DNA from: Paracoccus methylovorus
Lineage (GTDB): Bacteria; Pseudomonadota; Alphaproteobacteria; Rhodobacterales; Rhodobacteraceae
Direction: 5' to 3'
Length of the DNA stretch: 64,000 nucleotides
Assembly: GCF_016919705.1 (NCBI RefSeq)
Contig: NZ_CP070368.1
Span: 1,860,001 to 1,924,000, forward strand
The notes below the pieces were generated by a model. It was not told the origin of the DNA, did not search any database, and was given only the letters and a program-made list of their open reading frames with translations. A program made the translations under genes and the position numbers. Shown here one piece after another: positions 8,399-17,394 of this stretch. The stretch's first letter is position 1. Each line of letters opens with the position of its first letter.

Positions 8399-9375
8399 CC
8401 GGCGTCCCGCCCGGCGCTTTCCGCCGGCACAAGCACCCGCAGCGCCTCGTGGCGCACGCGGACGCGAAAGGGTGAATCCATCCAGGTCTTTTCACCGTCA
8501 TGGGCGACATATTCATGGCACGGCACGGTTTCCAGTTCAAACTCATCGGCGCAGATCAGGTCGAAATCGGCGTAGCGCGCCGTCTTGCCCAAAGCCAGCC
8601 GCAGGGCCGAGCGCACCAGCGGTCCGGGCCGCTTCGCCCGCGCCACCAAAAGCGCCAACTGGCCGTTTCGCACGCAATCCGCCCCTTCCAGCCCGAAACT
8701 GTCCAGCTGATAGGCGCTTTTCGCGACAAAGGCCAAGGCGGTGGTGAACTGGCGTTCCTGGCCGTCCGCGCGCACCGTCAGCCGCAGCGGGCGGCGCAGG
8801 TTCCACAGCGCCGCGACCGCCGACCAATAGGCCGCAAGCCGTGAGCGGCCCCAGCGGCGATAGATGCTTTCGCGGCGCCGCAGGATCTCGGGGTAGGCGC
8901 CGAAGCTGACGTTATTCAGGAAGATCATACCGTTCATCTCTCCGACATGAACGGGGCGAATGCGGGGAGTGTCAAACATCTTCAGCGCCTGCTCGACCGT
9001 TTCGCCCGAGCCGAGGTCGCGCGCGAAATAGTTGAAGGTGCCACCGGGGATGACCGCCATTGCCGCACAGGTGCCGGTCACCGCACCGGCAACAGCCGCC
9101 TGCGTGCCGTCGCCCCCGGCCGCGACGATCAGGTCGAACCCCTGGGCCACGGCCTCGCGCGCCATGGCGGGCAGATCGGCACCCTGTCCGGTGCCGCGGA
9201 TGTGAAGCTCGGCCACCCGGTCCTGCAATGTCGTGCGCAGCTTGTCCGCGATGTCATCGCCCGCCTCGCGGCCCGAGCCCATGTTCACGATGACGCAGAC
9301 CCGGGCCCGGGCCAGATCGAAGTCAAAGTTTTCGGCCAGATCACCTTGGCTTGTCATGTCGTTGTCTTTCCGCAT
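8395..9375 (-). CDS. Diacylglycerol kinase-family lipid kinase
   Basis: 326 residues of the DAGK/YegS/BmrU family. The catalytic domain shows IVNMGSGR near the N-terminus and the ATP-binding GGDGTQAAVAGA about 60 residues later, followed by PGGTFNYFARDL. It would phosphorylate diacylglycerol or a related lipid, or a long-chain base, at the membrane face. The ORF starts at 9375; an in-frame ATG at 9357 (MTSQGD) is an equally reasonable start. Coupled to the downstream metallophosphoesterase. Confidence 0.85.
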   Translation of the reverse strand: MRKDNDMTSQGDLAENFDFDLARARVCVIVNMGSGREAGDDIADKLRTTLQDRVAELHIRGTGQGADLPAMAREAVAQGFDLIVAAGGDGTQAAVAGAVTGTCAAMAVIPGGTFNYFARDLGSGETVEQALKMFDTPRIRPVHVGEMNGMIFLNNVSFGAYPEILRRRESIYRRWGRSRLAAYWSAVAALWNLRRPLRLTVRADGQERQFTTALAFVAKSAYQLDSFGLEGADCVRNGQLALLVARAKRPGPLVRSALRLALGKTARYADFDLICADEFELETVPCHEYVAHDGEKTWMDSPFRVRVRHEALRVLVPAESAGRDAG

Positions 9376-9735
9376 TGGGCCACCCGCAACCCCCCGGCCC
9401 CATGACGGGTTCCGATCCCGGCCTTGCGCGACTGTTGCGGCAATCAGGCCGGAGGGAATAATCCTGATCTTTTTACTTGCCTTTGCCGGAGGGCTTTGAC
9501 AGATTGCGCGCGGGAAGCTGAGGGGCGGGATTCACACCTTGCCCGACCGGTCGTACCTTTCGGGGAATGGGCGGTTCGCCACCCGAGTTATCAGTTACCT
9601 AACCCCTGCGCAGGAGAGTTCTGTCCCGAATAACTGATCGCAGCATTACCCATGTCTGCGCAACCTGCACCATTCTTGCCGCTGCGGGCGGCGATCAGGA
9701 TCGGGGACAAAATTCGTTTGATAAAGAGATGCATC
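9376..9735. promoter_or_regulatory. Upstream region of the 2,3-DHB operon with inverted repeat
   Basis: A 360-bp divergent gap. An exact 8-bp inverted repeat, ATCAGTTA (9590-9597) and TAACTGAT (9631-9638), flanks a 10-bp palindrome CCTGCGCAGG (9605-9614). Since catechol siderophore genes are iron-regulated, these are candidate operator sites for an iron regulator (Fur/Mur, RirA or Irr type). They do not clearly match a consensus I can recall, so this is inference from position and symmetry. Confidence 0.4.
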
Positions 9736-10941
9736 ATGAACATCTGCCTGTCCGAGGCGTCGAAAAAATCGGCGGCGCCCGTGTCTGATCAGGTTCTTTT
9801 CGGTTTCGACGGCCCATCGGGACGCATCCTGGGCCGGGGACCGGCGCAGCAGATTACCGCCGGCAATGCCGCAACGCTTGAAACCCGCGTGACGGCGGCC
9901 CTTGCCACGGCCGCGCCTGACAAGATGATCGGCGGTGCCCTGCCCTTTGACCGCGATGCCGATGATTGCCTGTGGCAATGCCCCTGCAGCGAGGCGCCTC
10001 TGCCCAGGGGCATCGCGCCGCAAGGCCTGCCGCTGCCAAGCTGGGAGATGACCGCCGAACCCGCGGCGCAGGTCTATGCCGACGCCGTGACGCGCGCACT
10101 TGGCATTATGGCCGAGGAAACCGGCGGCCCGGATGCGCTGGAAAAGATCGTTCTGGCCCGCACACTGCTGGTCGAATCCGCCGTGCCGATCCCTGTCGAG
10201 GCGTTGATGTCGCGTTTGCGTGCAGACCGCAGCGTCACTGCCTTTCGTGTGGCTCTGCCCAAGGGTCCGGACCATCCGCATGGCCGCACGCTGTGCGGCG
10301 CGACACCGGAATTGCTGGTCGAGAAACGGGGCCGGCGCGTCATCTCGCATCCGCTGGCAGGCTCGGCCCCTCGGCAGGCCGATCCGGTCGCCGACCGTGC
10401 CTTTGCCGATGCGTTGTTCGGTTCGTCCAAGGATCAGCGCGAACATGCGCTGGTCGTCGAGTCGATCCTGGACACGCTGGCGCCTTTTTGTCGCGAGCTA
10501 AGCTGCCCCGAAGGCACCCGCCTTACCTCGACCCGCAGCATGTGGCATCTGGGCACCCGGATCGAGGGCCGGTTGAAGGACGAAGGCACGCCCTCGGTCC
10601 TGCTGGCCTCGGCCCTGCATCCGACTCCGGCGGTCTGCGGCGTGCCAAGGGCGCGGGCGGCGGGTTTCATCAAGGCGCTTGAACCCGTGGCGCGGGATTT
10701 CTATGCGGGTGCGGTCGGCTGGTGCAAACCCAGCGGCGATGGCGCATGGTATGTCGCCATCCGATGCGCCGAAATCAGCAACCGGCAGGCCCGGCTATAC
10801 GCGGGCGCGGGAATCGTTCCCGGCTCGGACCCGATGGCCGAGGCCGCCGAGACCGGCGCGAAATTTGGCGCGCTTCTGACTGCCCTGGGCCTGCCGCAGG
10901 ATGCTGCATTGCAGGGCGTTGTGCGTAATGGAGAGATCTGA
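9736..10941 (+). CDS. Isochorismate synthase
   Basis: 401 residues of the EntC/DhbC/MenF chorismate-binding family. Motifs include EKIVLARTLLVE, GATPELLVEKRG, SHPLAGSAPR, STRSMWHLGTRIEG and VCGVPRARA near the C-terminus, where Mg and isochorismate bind. It converts chorismate to isochorismate, the first step toward 2,3-dihydroxybenzoate. I chose the ATG at 9736 (length near EntC's 391) over an upstream ATG at 9652, whose 28 extra residues fall in the probable promoter region. It overlaps the isochorismatase gene by 1 bp (TGATG). Confidence 0.9.
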   Translation: MNICLSEASKKSAAPVSDQVLFGFDGPSGRILGRGPAQQITAGNAATLETRVTAALATAAPDKMIGGALPFDRDADDCLWQCPCSEAPLPRGIAPQGLPLPSWEMTAEPAAQVYADAVTRALGIMAEETGGPDALEKIVLARTLLVESAVPIPVEALMSRLRADRSVTAFRVALPKGPDHPHGRTLCGATPELLVEKRGRRVISHPLAGSAPRQADPVADRAFADALFGSSKDQREHALVVESILDTLAPFCRELSCPEGTRLTSTRSMWHLGTRIEGRLKDEGTPSVLLASALHPTPAVCGVPRARAAGFIKALEPVARDFYAGAVGWCKPSGDGAWYVAIRCAEISNRQARLYAGAGIVPGSDPMAEAAETGAKFGALLTALGLPQDAALQGVVRNGEI

Positions 10942-11582
10942 TGGCCCTGCCCGGCATCACCCCCTATGACCCGCCGTCCGAGGCCGAACTGCCCACCCCC
11001 CGCGGCGCATGGCAACCCAACCGCGACCGGCTTGCGCTGCTGGTTCACGACATGCAGCGTTATTTCTGCCGTATCTATCCGGACGCCGCACCCCTGACGC
11101 CCGTGGTGGCGAATATCGCACGGCTGATCCGGGCGGCGCGGGATGCGGGCGTGCCGGTGTTCTATACCGCGCAAAAGGGCGACCAGTTCCGCCCCGACCG
11201 CGGGCTTCAGGCAGATCTGTGGGGTCCCGGCATGAGCGCCACCCCCGAGCATGAAGAGATCCTGCCCGAACTGGCTCCGGCCGATGGTGATATCGTGTTG
11301 GTCAAGCATCGCTACAGCGCCTTCCAACGCTCCAATCTGGAACATCTGATGCGCGTGCGCGGCCGGGATCAGCTGATGATCTGCGGCATCTATGCCCATA
11401 TCGGCTGCCTTGCCACCGCTGCCGAGGCATTCCAGCGCGACATCGAAGTCTTTGCCGTCGCAGATGCGCAGGCCGATTTCTCGCGCGAGAAACAGGATAT
11501 GGCGATGGGCTGGATCGCCGCAACCTGCGGTGTGCCGCTGTCCACCCGACAGGCCGTTGCTGCATTGAACGAGGTAAAATGA
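10941..11582 (+). CDS. Isochorismatase (2,3-dihydro-2,3-dihydroxybenzoate synthase)
   Basis: 213 residues, equal to the isochorismatase domain of EntB/DhbB alone. Catalytic features are LVHDMQRYF (Asp), LVKHRYSAFQRSNL (Lys) and ICGIYAHIGC (Cys region). It removes the enolpyruvyl side chain of isochorismate. EntB and DhbB carry a C-terminal aryl carrier domain; here the chain stops before it, and a separate carrier gene is found at 12366-12614. Start and stop overlap both neighbours (TGATG upstream, ATGA downstream), showing tight translational coupling. Confidence 0.92.
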   Translation: MALPGITPYDPPSEAELPTPRGAWQPNRDRLALLVHDMQRYFCRIYPDAAPLTPVVANIARLIRAARDAGVPVFYTAQKGDQFRPDRGLQADLWGPGMSATPEHEEILPELAPADGDIVLVKHRYSAFQRSNLEHLMRVRGRDQLMICGIYAHIGCLATAAEAFQRDIEVFAVADAQADFSREKQDMAMGWIAATCGVPLSTRQAVAALNEVK

Positions 11583-12352
11583 TGCATCTGACTGGGTTCG
11601 AAGGCAAAACCGCCATCGTCAGCGGCGCGGCCGGCGGCATCGGTCAGGCGGTGGTGCGCGCGCTGCTGGATGCAGGGGCGAAAGTCGTCGCCACGGATAC
11701 CGAGGAGGCGTTGGCCGCAAATTCGGTGGCGGGAGCCGAGAACCGACCGCTCGACGTGCGCGACGATCAGGCTGCCGAAGCGCTGGTGGCCGAGGTCGAG
11801 GCGGCGCATGGCCCGCTGGGCCTTGGCGTCCACGCCGCAGGGGTGCTGGCCATCGGGCCATTGCTGGAGCTTGCGCCCGAAGAGTGGGATCGGGTCCTTG
11901 GCATCAATGCCACCGGGACTTTCAACGTGACCCGCGCCTTTGGCCGGGCCATGGCCCGCAACGGCGGCGGCGCCATCGCCGCAGTTAGTTCGAACGCGGC
12001 GGGAATTCCGCGAATGAACATGGGCGTCTATGCCGCGTCAAAGGCAGCGGCGACCATGCTGATCCGTTGTCTGGGGCTGGAACTGGCCGGCCATGGCGTG
12101 CGCTGCAATATCGTGGCGCCCGGTTCGACGTTGACGCCGATGCAGACCGGCATGTGGGCCGAGGACGGCGGCGCGGGCGAGCGGTCGGTGATCGAGGGAA
12201 ACCTTGAAGCCTATCGCACCGGCATCCCGTTGAAAAAGCTGGCAACCCCCGAGGATATCGCCAGCGCGGTGATGTTTCTGCTTTCGGATCAGGCTGGCCA
12301 TGTCACCATGGCCGACCTTTACGTCGATGGCGGGGGAACGCTGCGCGCCTGA
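11579..12352 (+). CDS. 2,3-dihydro-2,3-dihydroxybenzoate dehydrogenase
   Basis: 257 residues, an SDR of the EntA/DhbA type: GAAGGIGQAV cofactor turn, catalytic Ser and YAASKAAATM with Tyr-Lys, and the family-typical PGSTLTPMQTGMW segment. It oxidises 2,3-dihydro-DHB to 2,3-dihydroxybenzoate with NAD+. Third gene of the entC-B-A-like operon; its ATG overlaps the upstream stop. The 3' end meets the aryl carrier protein gene tail to tail with 13 bp between stops. Confidence 0.92.
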   Translation: MMHLTGFEGKTAIVSGAAGGIGQAVVRALLDAGAKVVATDTEEALAANSVAGAENRPLDVRDDQAAEALVAEVEAAHGPLGLGVHAAGVLAIGPLLELAPEEWDRVLGINATGTFNVTRAFGRAMARNGGGAIAAVSSNAAGIPRMNMGVYAASKAAATMLIRCLGLELAGHGVRCNIVAPGSTLTPMQTGMWAEDGGAGERSVIEGNLEAYRTGIPLKKLATPEDIASAVMFLLSDQAGHVTMADLYVDGGGTLRA

Positions 12353-12375
12353 CCCCGCCGCCGGGTCACAGGCGC
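12345..12375. terminator. Bidirectional terminator-like hairpin between convergent DHB transcripts
   Basis: GCGCCTGACCC (12345-12355) pairs with GGGTCACAGGCGC (12363-12375) leaving a 2-nt bulge and a 7-nt loop. It spans both stop codons. It lacks a strong T-run, so intrinsic termination is inferred only from stem strength and position. Confidence 0.45.
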
Positions 12376-12614
12376 GAGGCGATCAGCGCCCACCAATTTT
12401 CCAGCGCCGGCTCGCGCGCCAGTTCCTCGAAACTGGCCTCGACACCGATCTGCTTGAGCTCCGACGAAAAAGTCATCACCGCAATGGAATCCAGCCCATA
12501 GAGGACGAGGTTCTCGGACGGCTCGATCTCGCAATCGTCCTCGATCATCTTTTGCACGCGGGCAGCCAGCCACTCCGGGGTAAGGTCGGCTTTCTGGGCA
12601 ATATCCATGGTCAT
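12366..12614 (-). CDS. Free-standing aryl carrier protein
   Basis: 82 residues of the phosphopantetheine carrier family, with the attachment motif LVLYGLDSIAVM; the Ser in DSI receives the 4'-phosphopantetheine. In enterobactin-type systems this domain is fused to isochorismatase (EntB) or is separate; here it is separate and encoded 4 bp downstream of the DHB-AMP ligase gene. It would hold 2,3-dihydroxybenzoate as a thioester for a condensing NRPS, which is not in this window. Confidence 0.88.
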   Translation of the reverse strand: MTMDIAQKADLTPEWLAARVQKMIEDDCEIEPSENLVLYGLDSIAVMTFSSELKQIGVEASFEELAREPALENWWALIASRL

Positions 12615-12618
12615 CCTT

Positions 12619-14238
12619 TCAGGCGGTTTCAGTCGCGAGGCTGTCGCGCAGGCGGCGCTTGTCGATCTTGCCCACTGCCGTCAGCGGCAGTTCGGGCAAA
12701 AAGCGGAAACGGTCGGGCAGCTTGTATTCGGCCACCCCCAGTTCCAGCAGATACCGGCGCAGCGTGGGCGGAGACAACTTGCCCACCCCCTCGCGCAGCA
12801 CAAGGAAAGCGCAGCTTTTCTCGCCCAAATGCGCATCCGGGGCGGCAACCAGCGCGGCATGGGTGATGTCGGGAAAGCGGACCAGCAGGTTCTCGATCTC
12901 TTCTGCAGCGATCTTTTCACCGCCCCGGTTGATCTGATCCTTGATGCGGCCCACGACGCGCAGGTTGCCGCCCTGCCGGACGACCACGTCGCCCGAATAA
13001 TAGAAACCTTCGGAATCAAAGGCCTGTGCGTTATGTTCAGGGCTGCGGTAGTAGCCGCGGAAGGTATAGGGGCCGCGCGTGGCCAGGGCGCCCGGTGTGC
13101 CGTCCGGGACATCATCGCCGTCTTCGTCGACGATACGAATCTCATCGTCCGGGCTGATCGGGCGGCCTTGCATGGTAAAGATCACCTCGGCCGGATCGTC
13201 TAGGCGGGTATAGTTCACCAAGCCCTCGGCCATGCCGAAAACCTGTTGCAAGCGGCAGCCCAGCAGTTCGGGGACGCGACGGGCCGTCGCCTCGGCAAAG
13301 CTGGCCCCGCCGACCAGCATCAGGTCAAGACTGCCCAGCATGGCACGACGCGACGGGTCCTCTTCGACCGCGCGCAGCCACAGCGCCACGGCGGGCGGGA
13401 CAAGCGGGACCATTGTGACACGCTCGCGCGCGACGATTCCGAAACAGGACAGCGGTTCTGGGCTGGGGGCCATGACGACGGCGCCGCCGGCATGGAACAC
13501 CCCCAGCGTGCCGGGCGAGCTCATGGTAAAATTATGCGCAGCCGGCAAAGCGCAAAGAAAGCGCGTGGCCGAGGTAACGCCGCAGATTCCGACACTGGCA
13601 CGGATGCTGTAGTCGTAATCGTTATGTGTGCGCGGGATCAGCTTGGGCGTGCCGGTGCTGCCCCCCGAAAGTTGGAAGAATGCGACCTGATCGGCAGGCG
13701 TCGGACCTGCACCGTCGGGCAGATCGCCGCCATAGGTCAGCCAATGGGTCAGGCTGCGTTCTGGGTCATCCTCGCCCAGCAGCAAAAGTTGCGCAACGCC
13801 ACCGGCACGCAGTTCATCGGCAAAGGCATCGTCGCGGAAAAGCTCATGCTCGCGCGCAGCGATCACCACGCGCGGCTGGATCTGGCGGGTATATTCGGTC
13901 AGTTCCAGCCGCCGATGGCTGAAAAGCGCGTTTACGGGTGCCACACCGATTCGCAGCAATGCGAAAAAGGTGACGAAGAACTCGGCCACATTGGGCAACT
14001 GCACCAGCGCCGTATCGCCATGCCCCAGCCCGCAAAGCGCCAGCCGTGCGGCCAGATTGCGCGACTGCCGGTCCAGATCGGCATAACTGAGGCGGCGGGA
14101 ACCGCAAACCAGCGCCTCGGCCTGCGGATTGGCGGCCAGTTGCGCGTCCAGGATATGGGACAGCGGCTGGTCGATCCAGTAACCGGCCTTGCGATAATGC
14201 TGCGCAAGGTCGTGCGGCCAAGGGTTGAATTCGATCAT
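12619..14238 (-). CDS. 2,3-dihydroxybenzoate-AMP ligase
   Basis: 539 residues, close to EntE/DhbE length. It opens with the family-typical FNPWPHDLAQHYRKAGYW and has the AMP-binding QLSGGSTGTPKLIPRTHNDY, a YYSGDVV hinge region and a C-terminal PLTAVGKIDKR with the catalytic Lys. It adenylates 2,3-dihydroxybenzoate and loads the aryl carrier protein encoded just downstream. The frame is open to 14481, but the ATG at 14238 matches where homologues begin. Divergent on its far side from nothing close; 167 bp separate it from the next gene. Confidence 0.92.
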   Translation of the reverse strand: MIEFNPWPHDLAQHYRKAGYWIDQPLSHILDAQLAANPQAEALVCGSRRLSYADLDRQSRNLAARLALCGLGHGDTALVQLPNVAEFFVTFFALLRIGVAPVNALFSHRRLELTEYTRQIQPRVVIAAREHELFRDDAFADELRAGGVAQLLLLGEDDPERSLTHWLTYGGDLPDGAGPTPADQVAFFQLSGGSTGTPKLIPRTHNDYDYSIRASVGICGVTSATRFLCALPAAHNFTMSSPGTLGVFHAGGAVVMAPSPEPLSCFGIVARERVTMVPLVPPAVALWLRAVEEDPSRRAMLGSLDLMLVGGASFAEATARRVPELLGCRLQQVFGMAEGLVNYTRLDDPAEVIFTMQGRPISPDDEIRIVDEDGDDVPDGTPGALATRGPYTFRGYYRSPEHNAQAFDSEGFYYSGDVVVRQGGNLRVVGRIKDQINRGGEKIAAEEIENLLVRFPDITHAALVAAPDAHLGEKSCAFLVLREGVGKLSPPTLRRYLLELGVAEYKLPDRFRFLPELPLTAVGKIDKRRLRDSLATETA

Positions 14239-14405
14239 GCGGATACCTGTTCTGACAACAATGGGCCGCTCAGGGCGCCAAAGGCACCTTGACCGGCGAT
14301 AATAGTTGAGTATTTTTATCCCGCTTACTCTCTTGAAGCAAGCCAGCCGCGCCCTTTCATCGGTGCAACCAAGCCAGCCCTCTCTCGTTCGAAACGCCGG
14401 ATCTG

Positions 14406-14840
14406 CTAGCCGCGATAGGGAATCGTCGCCCCGGCAGCGGGACGCTGCGGACCCGCAGGGATAAAGACACGGGCAATGCACCCCGATTCGTCACGATCAG
14501 ACAGTCCATGCGGACGACGCTGCGGCAGTTCGAAAGCGGCACACAGCAGATAGCTGCGCGGGCCAGTCACCTCGTAATGATATGGCGCGCCGGTAAAAGG
14601 GTCGGCCAACCGCAACTGCCAGTCGCATCCCGGCGTTGTCCGCACGCTCTCGGGCAGGCGGTTGCCGTTTTCGCGCGCCAGACATCCCACCAGCCGGCTA
14701 AGATGGGAAAGGTCGCTTTCACGCTCGCGGTCGCGGCGTTCCTTGCGGGCCTGACCGGGGCCGCCGGTCAGCACCAACCCGGCAACGATGGCCACCAAGG
14801 CCAAAAGCGCGATGGCCAGCGTGGCCCAGCCCTTAGTCAT
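14406..14840 (-). CDS. Hypothetical protein with N-terminal membrane anchor
   Basis: 144 residues: a single hydrophobic segment at about 5-27 (WATLAIALLALVAIVAGLVL) after a short positive N-terminus, then a soluble, mostly polar domain containing two cysteines (GC at 52-53 and CDWQLR) and another pair further on. It is likely anchored in the inner membrane with the domain in the periplasm, possibly with disulfides. I do not recognise the family. It overlaps the upstream membrane-protein gene by 8 bp, so the two are probably a functional pair. Confidence 0.7.
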   Translation of the reverse strand: MTKGWATLAIALLALVAIVAGLVLTGGPGQARKERRDRERESDLSHLSRLVGCLARENGNRLPESVRTTPGCDWQLRLADPFTGAPYHYEVTGPRSYLLCAAFELPQRRPHGLSDRDESGCIARVFIPAGPQRPAAGATIPYRG

Positions 14841-15453
14841 TCAACTCGTCCCGGTAATAGGCAAAGATCAGCCCGGCAATTGCGGCCACCAGTGCAGCCT
14901 TGGCGGCGAAGCGCGCGGTCAGATCGCCATTGAGCAGCGCATAGATCACATAGATCCCGTCCGCCAGGAACACCAGCGCGACGACCAGCAGCGTCAGCGA
15001 GGCGAACCACTTACGCACCAGCGACCGCCGCCGGCCCGCGTCACCCCGGCTTAGCCGTGCCACCCTGCGGTTAAGCAGCAAGAACAGCGGCACAAAGGCA
15101 ATCAGCGAGGCGATGGACCAACGCACCGAACTGCCCGGCCCGTAATAGCGGCTGTCCGAGGGGTCCGGGATCAACAGGTCGATCAGCGCCATGCCCAGTT
15201 CGCATACATGCCAGCCGATCATCCCAAGCGACAGGAACAGCAGGCCGTAAAGCAGCGCCTCTTGCGCCGAGGCATAGGGACGCGGACGCGGCACCGGCGG
15301 CAGGCCGGGCGCGGATTCCCATCCCCCCAGCGCCTCATCAATCTCGGGCGCGGACCAACCGGCATGGGTCAGCGCCCTTGCGATACCGTCGTGGTCCCCG
15401 CCTTGGGCCAAGGCATGGCGGACGAATTCGGAAAGCTGGTCGGATGGTTTCAT
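14833..15453 (-). CDS. DUF5671-like membrane protein
   Basis: 206 residues from the ATG at 15453 (the longer frame to 15621 lacks a good start and has a basic, non-homologous look). An N-terminal UBA-like helical part (SEFVRHALAQGGDHDGIARALTHAGWS) is followed by about four hydrophobic spans. This layout matches proteins annotated DUF5671 in Rhodobacteraceae, of unknown function; that name is from memory. Overlaps the downstream anchored protein gene. Confidence 0.7.
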   Translation of the reverse strand: MKPSDQLSEFVRHALAQGGDHDGIARALTHAGWSAPEIDEALGGWESAPGLPPVPRPRPYASAQEALLYGLLFLSLGMIGWHVCELGMALIDLLIPDPSDSRYYGPGSSVRWSIASLIAFVPLFLLLNRRVARLSRGDAGRRRSLVRKWFASLTLLVVALVFLADGIYVIYALLNGDLTARFAAKAALVAAIAGLIFAYYRDELND

Positions 15454-15649
15454 CGCGCGTCCCCTTACGGCAGGAAGGTTTCGGCAAAGCCGGCCGCCGG
15501 TCAAGCCCATTGCCGTCCCTTGCGGCCTTTCACCCGCCCCCGATGATGGTGCGAAAATTTTCCAGGCGGTGCGATTTTTACCCTTGCACCCCCCGACGCG
15601 CTCCCATAAATGACGCCTCACCGAAGGCGAAGCGCCGTCGGGATGGAGT

Positions 15650-15724
15650 GCGGGCGTAGCTCAGGGGTAGAGCATAACCTTGCCAAGGTTAGGGTCGTGA
15701 GTTCGAATCTCATCGCCCGCTCCA
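15650..15724 (+). tRNA. tRNA-Gly (anticodon GCC)
   Basis: A complete cloverleaf: acceptor GCGGGCG pairing with CGCCCGC, D arm GCTC/GAGC, anticodon loop TTGCCAA, T arm with GTTCGAATC, and an encoded TCCA end. An intrinsic terminator follows 25 bp downstream. Confidence 0.97.
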
Positions 15725-15748
15725 AAAAATCTTCCTTAGGGATTGCGA

Positions 15749-15770
15749 AAAACGGCCTACGGGCCGTTTT
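15749..15770 (+). terminator. Rho-independent terminator after tRNA-Gly
   Basis: AAAACGGCC (15749-15757) and GGCCGTTTT (15762-15770) form a 9-bp stem with a 4-nt loop ending in T residues, followed by more T-rich sequence. The A/T ends make it usable in both directions, though the next minus-strand gene is far away. Confidence 0.85.
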
Positions 15771-15977
15771 CGGCTTTTCTGGTCAGACATTTAGCCATGC
15801 AAGCACAACCTGTGGCAGATTGTCCCACCTGCCTCTGGTCATTTTCCGTGGTTTGGGTCTAGTATGGTAACCAGAGTTGCCCCGGCTGCCACATCCGGGA
15901 CAGTCGTCAGGAAAAAGCTGCCGCGCATTCGCAACCCCATTCCATTGAATCGCGGCCAGCCCAAGCGTGAGGTGATC

Positions 15978-17240
15978 ATGCCGGCTCTGGAAGCTCTGAT
16001 CGAACGGAAATTGCAACAACTCTCGGTCCCGCTGGCGGTGCGCCTGCCTTCGGGGCAGCGGCTGGGTCCGCCCGATGCGCGCGTCACCATCTCGTTCAAG
16101 GACATGACTGCGCTGGCGCCGCTGGCCTCGGCCCGGCTGGACCGGCTGGGGGACGAGATCGTACGCGGCCGCGCCCGGATCGAGGGCTCGATGCGGGACC
16201 TCATGCGAATCGTCGCCGCTCTGGTTCCCGGCGGCGGGCAATTGATCCAGCCCAAGCCCTGGCGGCGGCTGTTTTATCATATCAGCTCGGTGGTGCATCA
16301 CAGTCGCGACCGCGATGCCCGGCAGATCCGCGCACATTATGATGTGTCCGACGAATTCTATGCGCTCTGGCTCGACCCGCGAAGGGTTTATTCCTGCGCC
16401 TATTTCGCCGATCCGCAGATGACGCTGGCAAAGGCGCAAGAGGCCAAGCTGGATCTGATCTGTCGCAAGCTGGACCTGCGCCCGGGCGAGCGTTTCGTCG
16501 ATATCGGCGCAGGCTGGGGTGGGCTTTTGCTGCATGCCGCGCGGCATTACGACGTCGACGCCACGGGCATCACCCTGTCGCAAAACCAGTTCGACCATGT
16601 AAGCCAGACCATTGCCGACGAGGGGCTGGGCGACCGGGTGCGAGTCCTGCTGTGCGATTATCGCGATCTGGTGCCCGACAAGCCCTTTGACAAGCTGGCC
16701 TCGGTAGGGATGTTCGAACATGTCGGGCGCGCCAAAATGGCCACCTATTGCGAGACCCTGCGCCACCTCCTGCGACCGGGCGGTTTGGCGTTGAACCACG
16801 GCATCGCCGCCTCGGGGGTGGATGATGCGATGGTCGGGGGCGGGCTGGGCGCCTTCATCGAGAAATACATCTTTCCGGGCGGCGAGCTGATCCATGTCAG
16901 CCAGGCCATCCGCAGCATGTCGCAGGCCGGGCTGGAAATGGTCGATACCGAGAACCTGCGGCCACATTACGCCCGCACGCTCTGGGCATGGTCGGATGCT
17001 TTGGAGGCGCAACTGCCCGAGGCCCAGCGGGTGCTGGCACGCTCTATGCCGCCCGAACGCGCCGCCGAGATATTGCAGGCCTACCGGCTTTATCTGGCGG
17101 GCTGTGCGCTGGCCTTTGAACAGGGCTGGGTGGCGCTTTATCAGATCCTGCTGATCCATCCCAACCCGGCCATTGCGACGCCTGACCTGCCCGGCGCGCA
17201 ATCGGCCTATCCGTTCCGGCGCGACTATATCTATCGCTGA
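15978..17240 (+). CDS. Cyclopropane-fatty-acyl-phospholipid synthase family methyltransferase
   Basis: 420 residues from the ATG at 15978, which has a strong GAGGTGA ribosome-binding site; the frame extends upstream to 15864 without one. The C-terminal two thirds are the CFA synthase methyltransferase domain: HYDVSDEFY, CAYF, VDIGAGWGGLLLHAA for SAM binding, then MFEHVGRAKM and a C-terminal RDYIYR. It transfers a methylene group from SAM to unsaturated acyl chains of membrane phospholipids, usually in stationary phase or acid stress. Family membership is clear; related enzymes make methylated rather than cyclopropane lipids. Confidence 0.87.
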   Translation: MPALEALIERKLQQLSVPLAVRLPSGQRLGPPDARVTISFKDMTALAPLASARLDRLGDEIVRGRARIEGSMRDLMRIVAALVPGGGQLIQPKPWRRLFYHISSVVHHSRDRDARQIRAHYDVSDEFYALWLDPRRVYSCAYFADPQMTLAKAQEAKLDLICRKLDLRPGERFVDIGAGWGGLLLHAARHYDVDATGITLSQNQFDHVSQTIADEGLGDRVRVLLCDYRDLVPDKPFDKLASVGMFEHVGRAKMATYCETLRHLLRPGGLALNHGIAASGVDDAMVGGGLGAFIEKYIFPGGELIHVSQAIRSMSQAGLEMVDTENLRPHYARTLWAWSDALEAQLPEAQRVLARSMPPERAAEILQAYRLYLAGCALAFEQGWVALYQILLIHPNPAIATPDLPGAQSAYPFRRDYIYR

Positions 17241-17394
17241 TCCGCCACGCAGCATGTCGCCCGGCGCGCGCCCGGCCTTGGCAAACAGGTCCGGCTGCGC
17301 ATAGTTAACGATAACATCGGTTCGTCGCCAAAACCGGGCGAATGTCGCACGTATGATGGGCCGGACGATACAAGCGGAACGGAGCGGGACCACG

